DNA of 7,056 nucleotides, from the NCBI GenBank assembly GCA_017628935.1, contig JAGBYC010000119.1, forward strand, positions 1 through 7,056, given 5' to 3'. Positions 6,723 to 7,056 of the stretch are shown piece by piece. The notes beneath the pieces are model-generated. The model ran no database searches and was not told the origin of the DNA. It saw only the letters and a list, made by a program, of their open reading frames with translations. Position numbers and translations under genes: made by a program. Every line of letters begins with the position of its first letter. Position 1 is the first letter of the stretch. The DNA is from Clostridia bacterium. GTDB taxonomy: Bacteria; Bacillota; Clostridia; Christensenellales; Borkfalkiaceae.

Positions 6723-6800
6723 GGCGAGAGTAGCTCAGTCGGTTAGAGCGCCCGAGTGTGGTCCTGGAGGTCGTGGGTTCGATTCCCATCTCTCGCCCCA
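6723..6800 (+). tRNA. tRNA-His(GTG), imperfect anticodon stem
   Basis: Acceptor GCGAGAG / CTCTCGC, with an extra 5' G (6723) facing C73 (6797), the histidine-specific G-1:C73 identity pair, then CCA. The anticodon GTG is at 6758-6760. The D and T arms are normal. The anticodon stem CCCGA (6751-6755) opposite CCTGG (6763-6767) has two mismatches, C29-T41 and A31-C39, and position 32 is G instead of a pyrimidine. Identity is clear; full function is less so. Confidence 0.9.
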
Positions 6801-6811
6801 TATTTACGCGT

Positions 6812-6886
6812 TGGGGTGTCGCCAAGCGGTAAGGCACCGGATTTTGATTCCGGTATTCGTAGGTTCAAATCCTGCCACCCCAGCCA
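6812..6886 (+). tRNA. tRNA-Gln(TTG)
   Basis: 75 bases with encoded CCA. Acceptor TGGGGTG / CACCCCA, discriminator G. The weak T1-A72 pair is typical of tRNA-Gln. Anticodon stem CCGGA / TCCGG encloses TTTTGAT, anticodon TTG at 6844-6846. All arms pair. Confidence 0.97.
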
Positions 6887-6905
6887 AAATTCTTTTTATG
6901 TTCGT

Positions 6906-6981
6906 GGTCCACTAGCTCAGGTGGTAGAGCACTTGACTTTTAATCAAGTTGTCCGGAGTTCGAGTCTCCGGTGGATCACCA
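6906..6981 (+). tRNA. tRNA-Lys(TTT)
   Basis: 76 bases with encoded CCA. Acceptor GGTCCAC / GTGGATC with one G2-T71 wobble, discriminator A. Anticodon stem CTTGA / TCAAG encloses CTTTTAA, anticodon TTT at 6939-6941. T-stem CGGAG / CTCCG is perfect. Confidence 0.97.
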
Positions 6982-6984
6982 AAT

Positions 6985-7056
6985 GCGCCTTTAGCTCAGT
7001 TGGTAGAGCAACTGACTCTTAATCAGTGGGTCCTGGGTTCGAGTCCCCGAAGGCTC
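6985..7056 (+). tRNA. tRNA-Lys(CTT), cut by window edge
   Basis: Starts three bases after tRNA-Lys(TTT). Anticodon stem ACTGA / TCAGT encloses CTCTTAA, anticodon CTT at 7018-7020. The window ends at position 72, so the discriminator and CCA are not seen. Two mismatches: C2-T71 in the acceptor (GCGCCTT / AAGGCTC) and T50-C64 in the T-stem (CTGGG / CCCCG). Confidence 0.9.

Noticed and set aside
6480..7022. Open frames of 78-105 residues across the tRNA array on both strands
   Set aside because: They lie on, or antisense to, the six tRNA genes. Their peptides (for example with MGIEPTTSR or ETRTPDTRLRR) are the well-known spurious translations of tRNA clusters, not proteins.

Overview
The window looks like chromosome from an A+T-rich, Gram-positive-type bacterium, most likely of the Clostridia (Bacillota). 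The pointers are three promoters close to the sigma-A consensus with 17-base spacers, a clear Shine-Dalgarno site on one gene, intrinsic terminators with U-tracts, a CofE-like ligase of the long form I associate with Clostridia, an rdgB-yfcE pair ordered like Bacillus ysnA-ysnB, and tRNA genes that encode their own CCA. The genus cannot be read from the sequence. The content is mostly housekeeping; I see no phage, insertion sequence, CRISPR array or defence system.

Layout. (1) Bases 1-2099, +: the 3' four-fifths of clpB, a protein disaggregase; its start lies upstream of the window. (2) 2101-2130: a perfect hairpin between two convergent genes, usable as a terminator from both sides. (3) 2196-3812, -: an exported M3-family zinc oligopeptidase with a probable lipoprotein signal peptide. 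(4) 3813-4107: a divergent intergenic region with one strong promoter facing each way. (5) 4108-5280, +: a 390-residue CofE-like (F420-0:glutamate ligase family) protein with a strong ribosome binding site. (6) 5281-5400: a spacer with a 12-base direct repeat and an intrinsic terminator ending about 11 bases before the next start codon. (7) 5401-6464, +: rdgB and a YfcE-type phosphoesterase overlapping by one base (TAATG). (8) 6489-7056, +: a consensus promoter driving a tRNA array Gly(TCC)-Arg(TCT)-His(GTG)-Gln(TTG)-Lys(TTT)-Lys(CTT); the last tRNA runs off the window edge.

How the genes relate. ClpB (protein rescue), RdgB (nucleotide-pool cleaning) and the tRNAs are core functions that share a neighbourhood rather than a pathway. 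The only clear co-translation unit is rdgB-yfcE. The M3 peptidase and the CofE-like gene are divergent and each has its own promoter.

The points most worth a second look are structural: three of the six tRNAs depart from the canonical cloverleaf or its invariant bases; the rdgB start can be drawn in two competing hairpins; a near-identical 18-20 base repeat flanks the CofE-like gene; and that gene belongs to a cofactor-F420 family although nothing else here points to F420.
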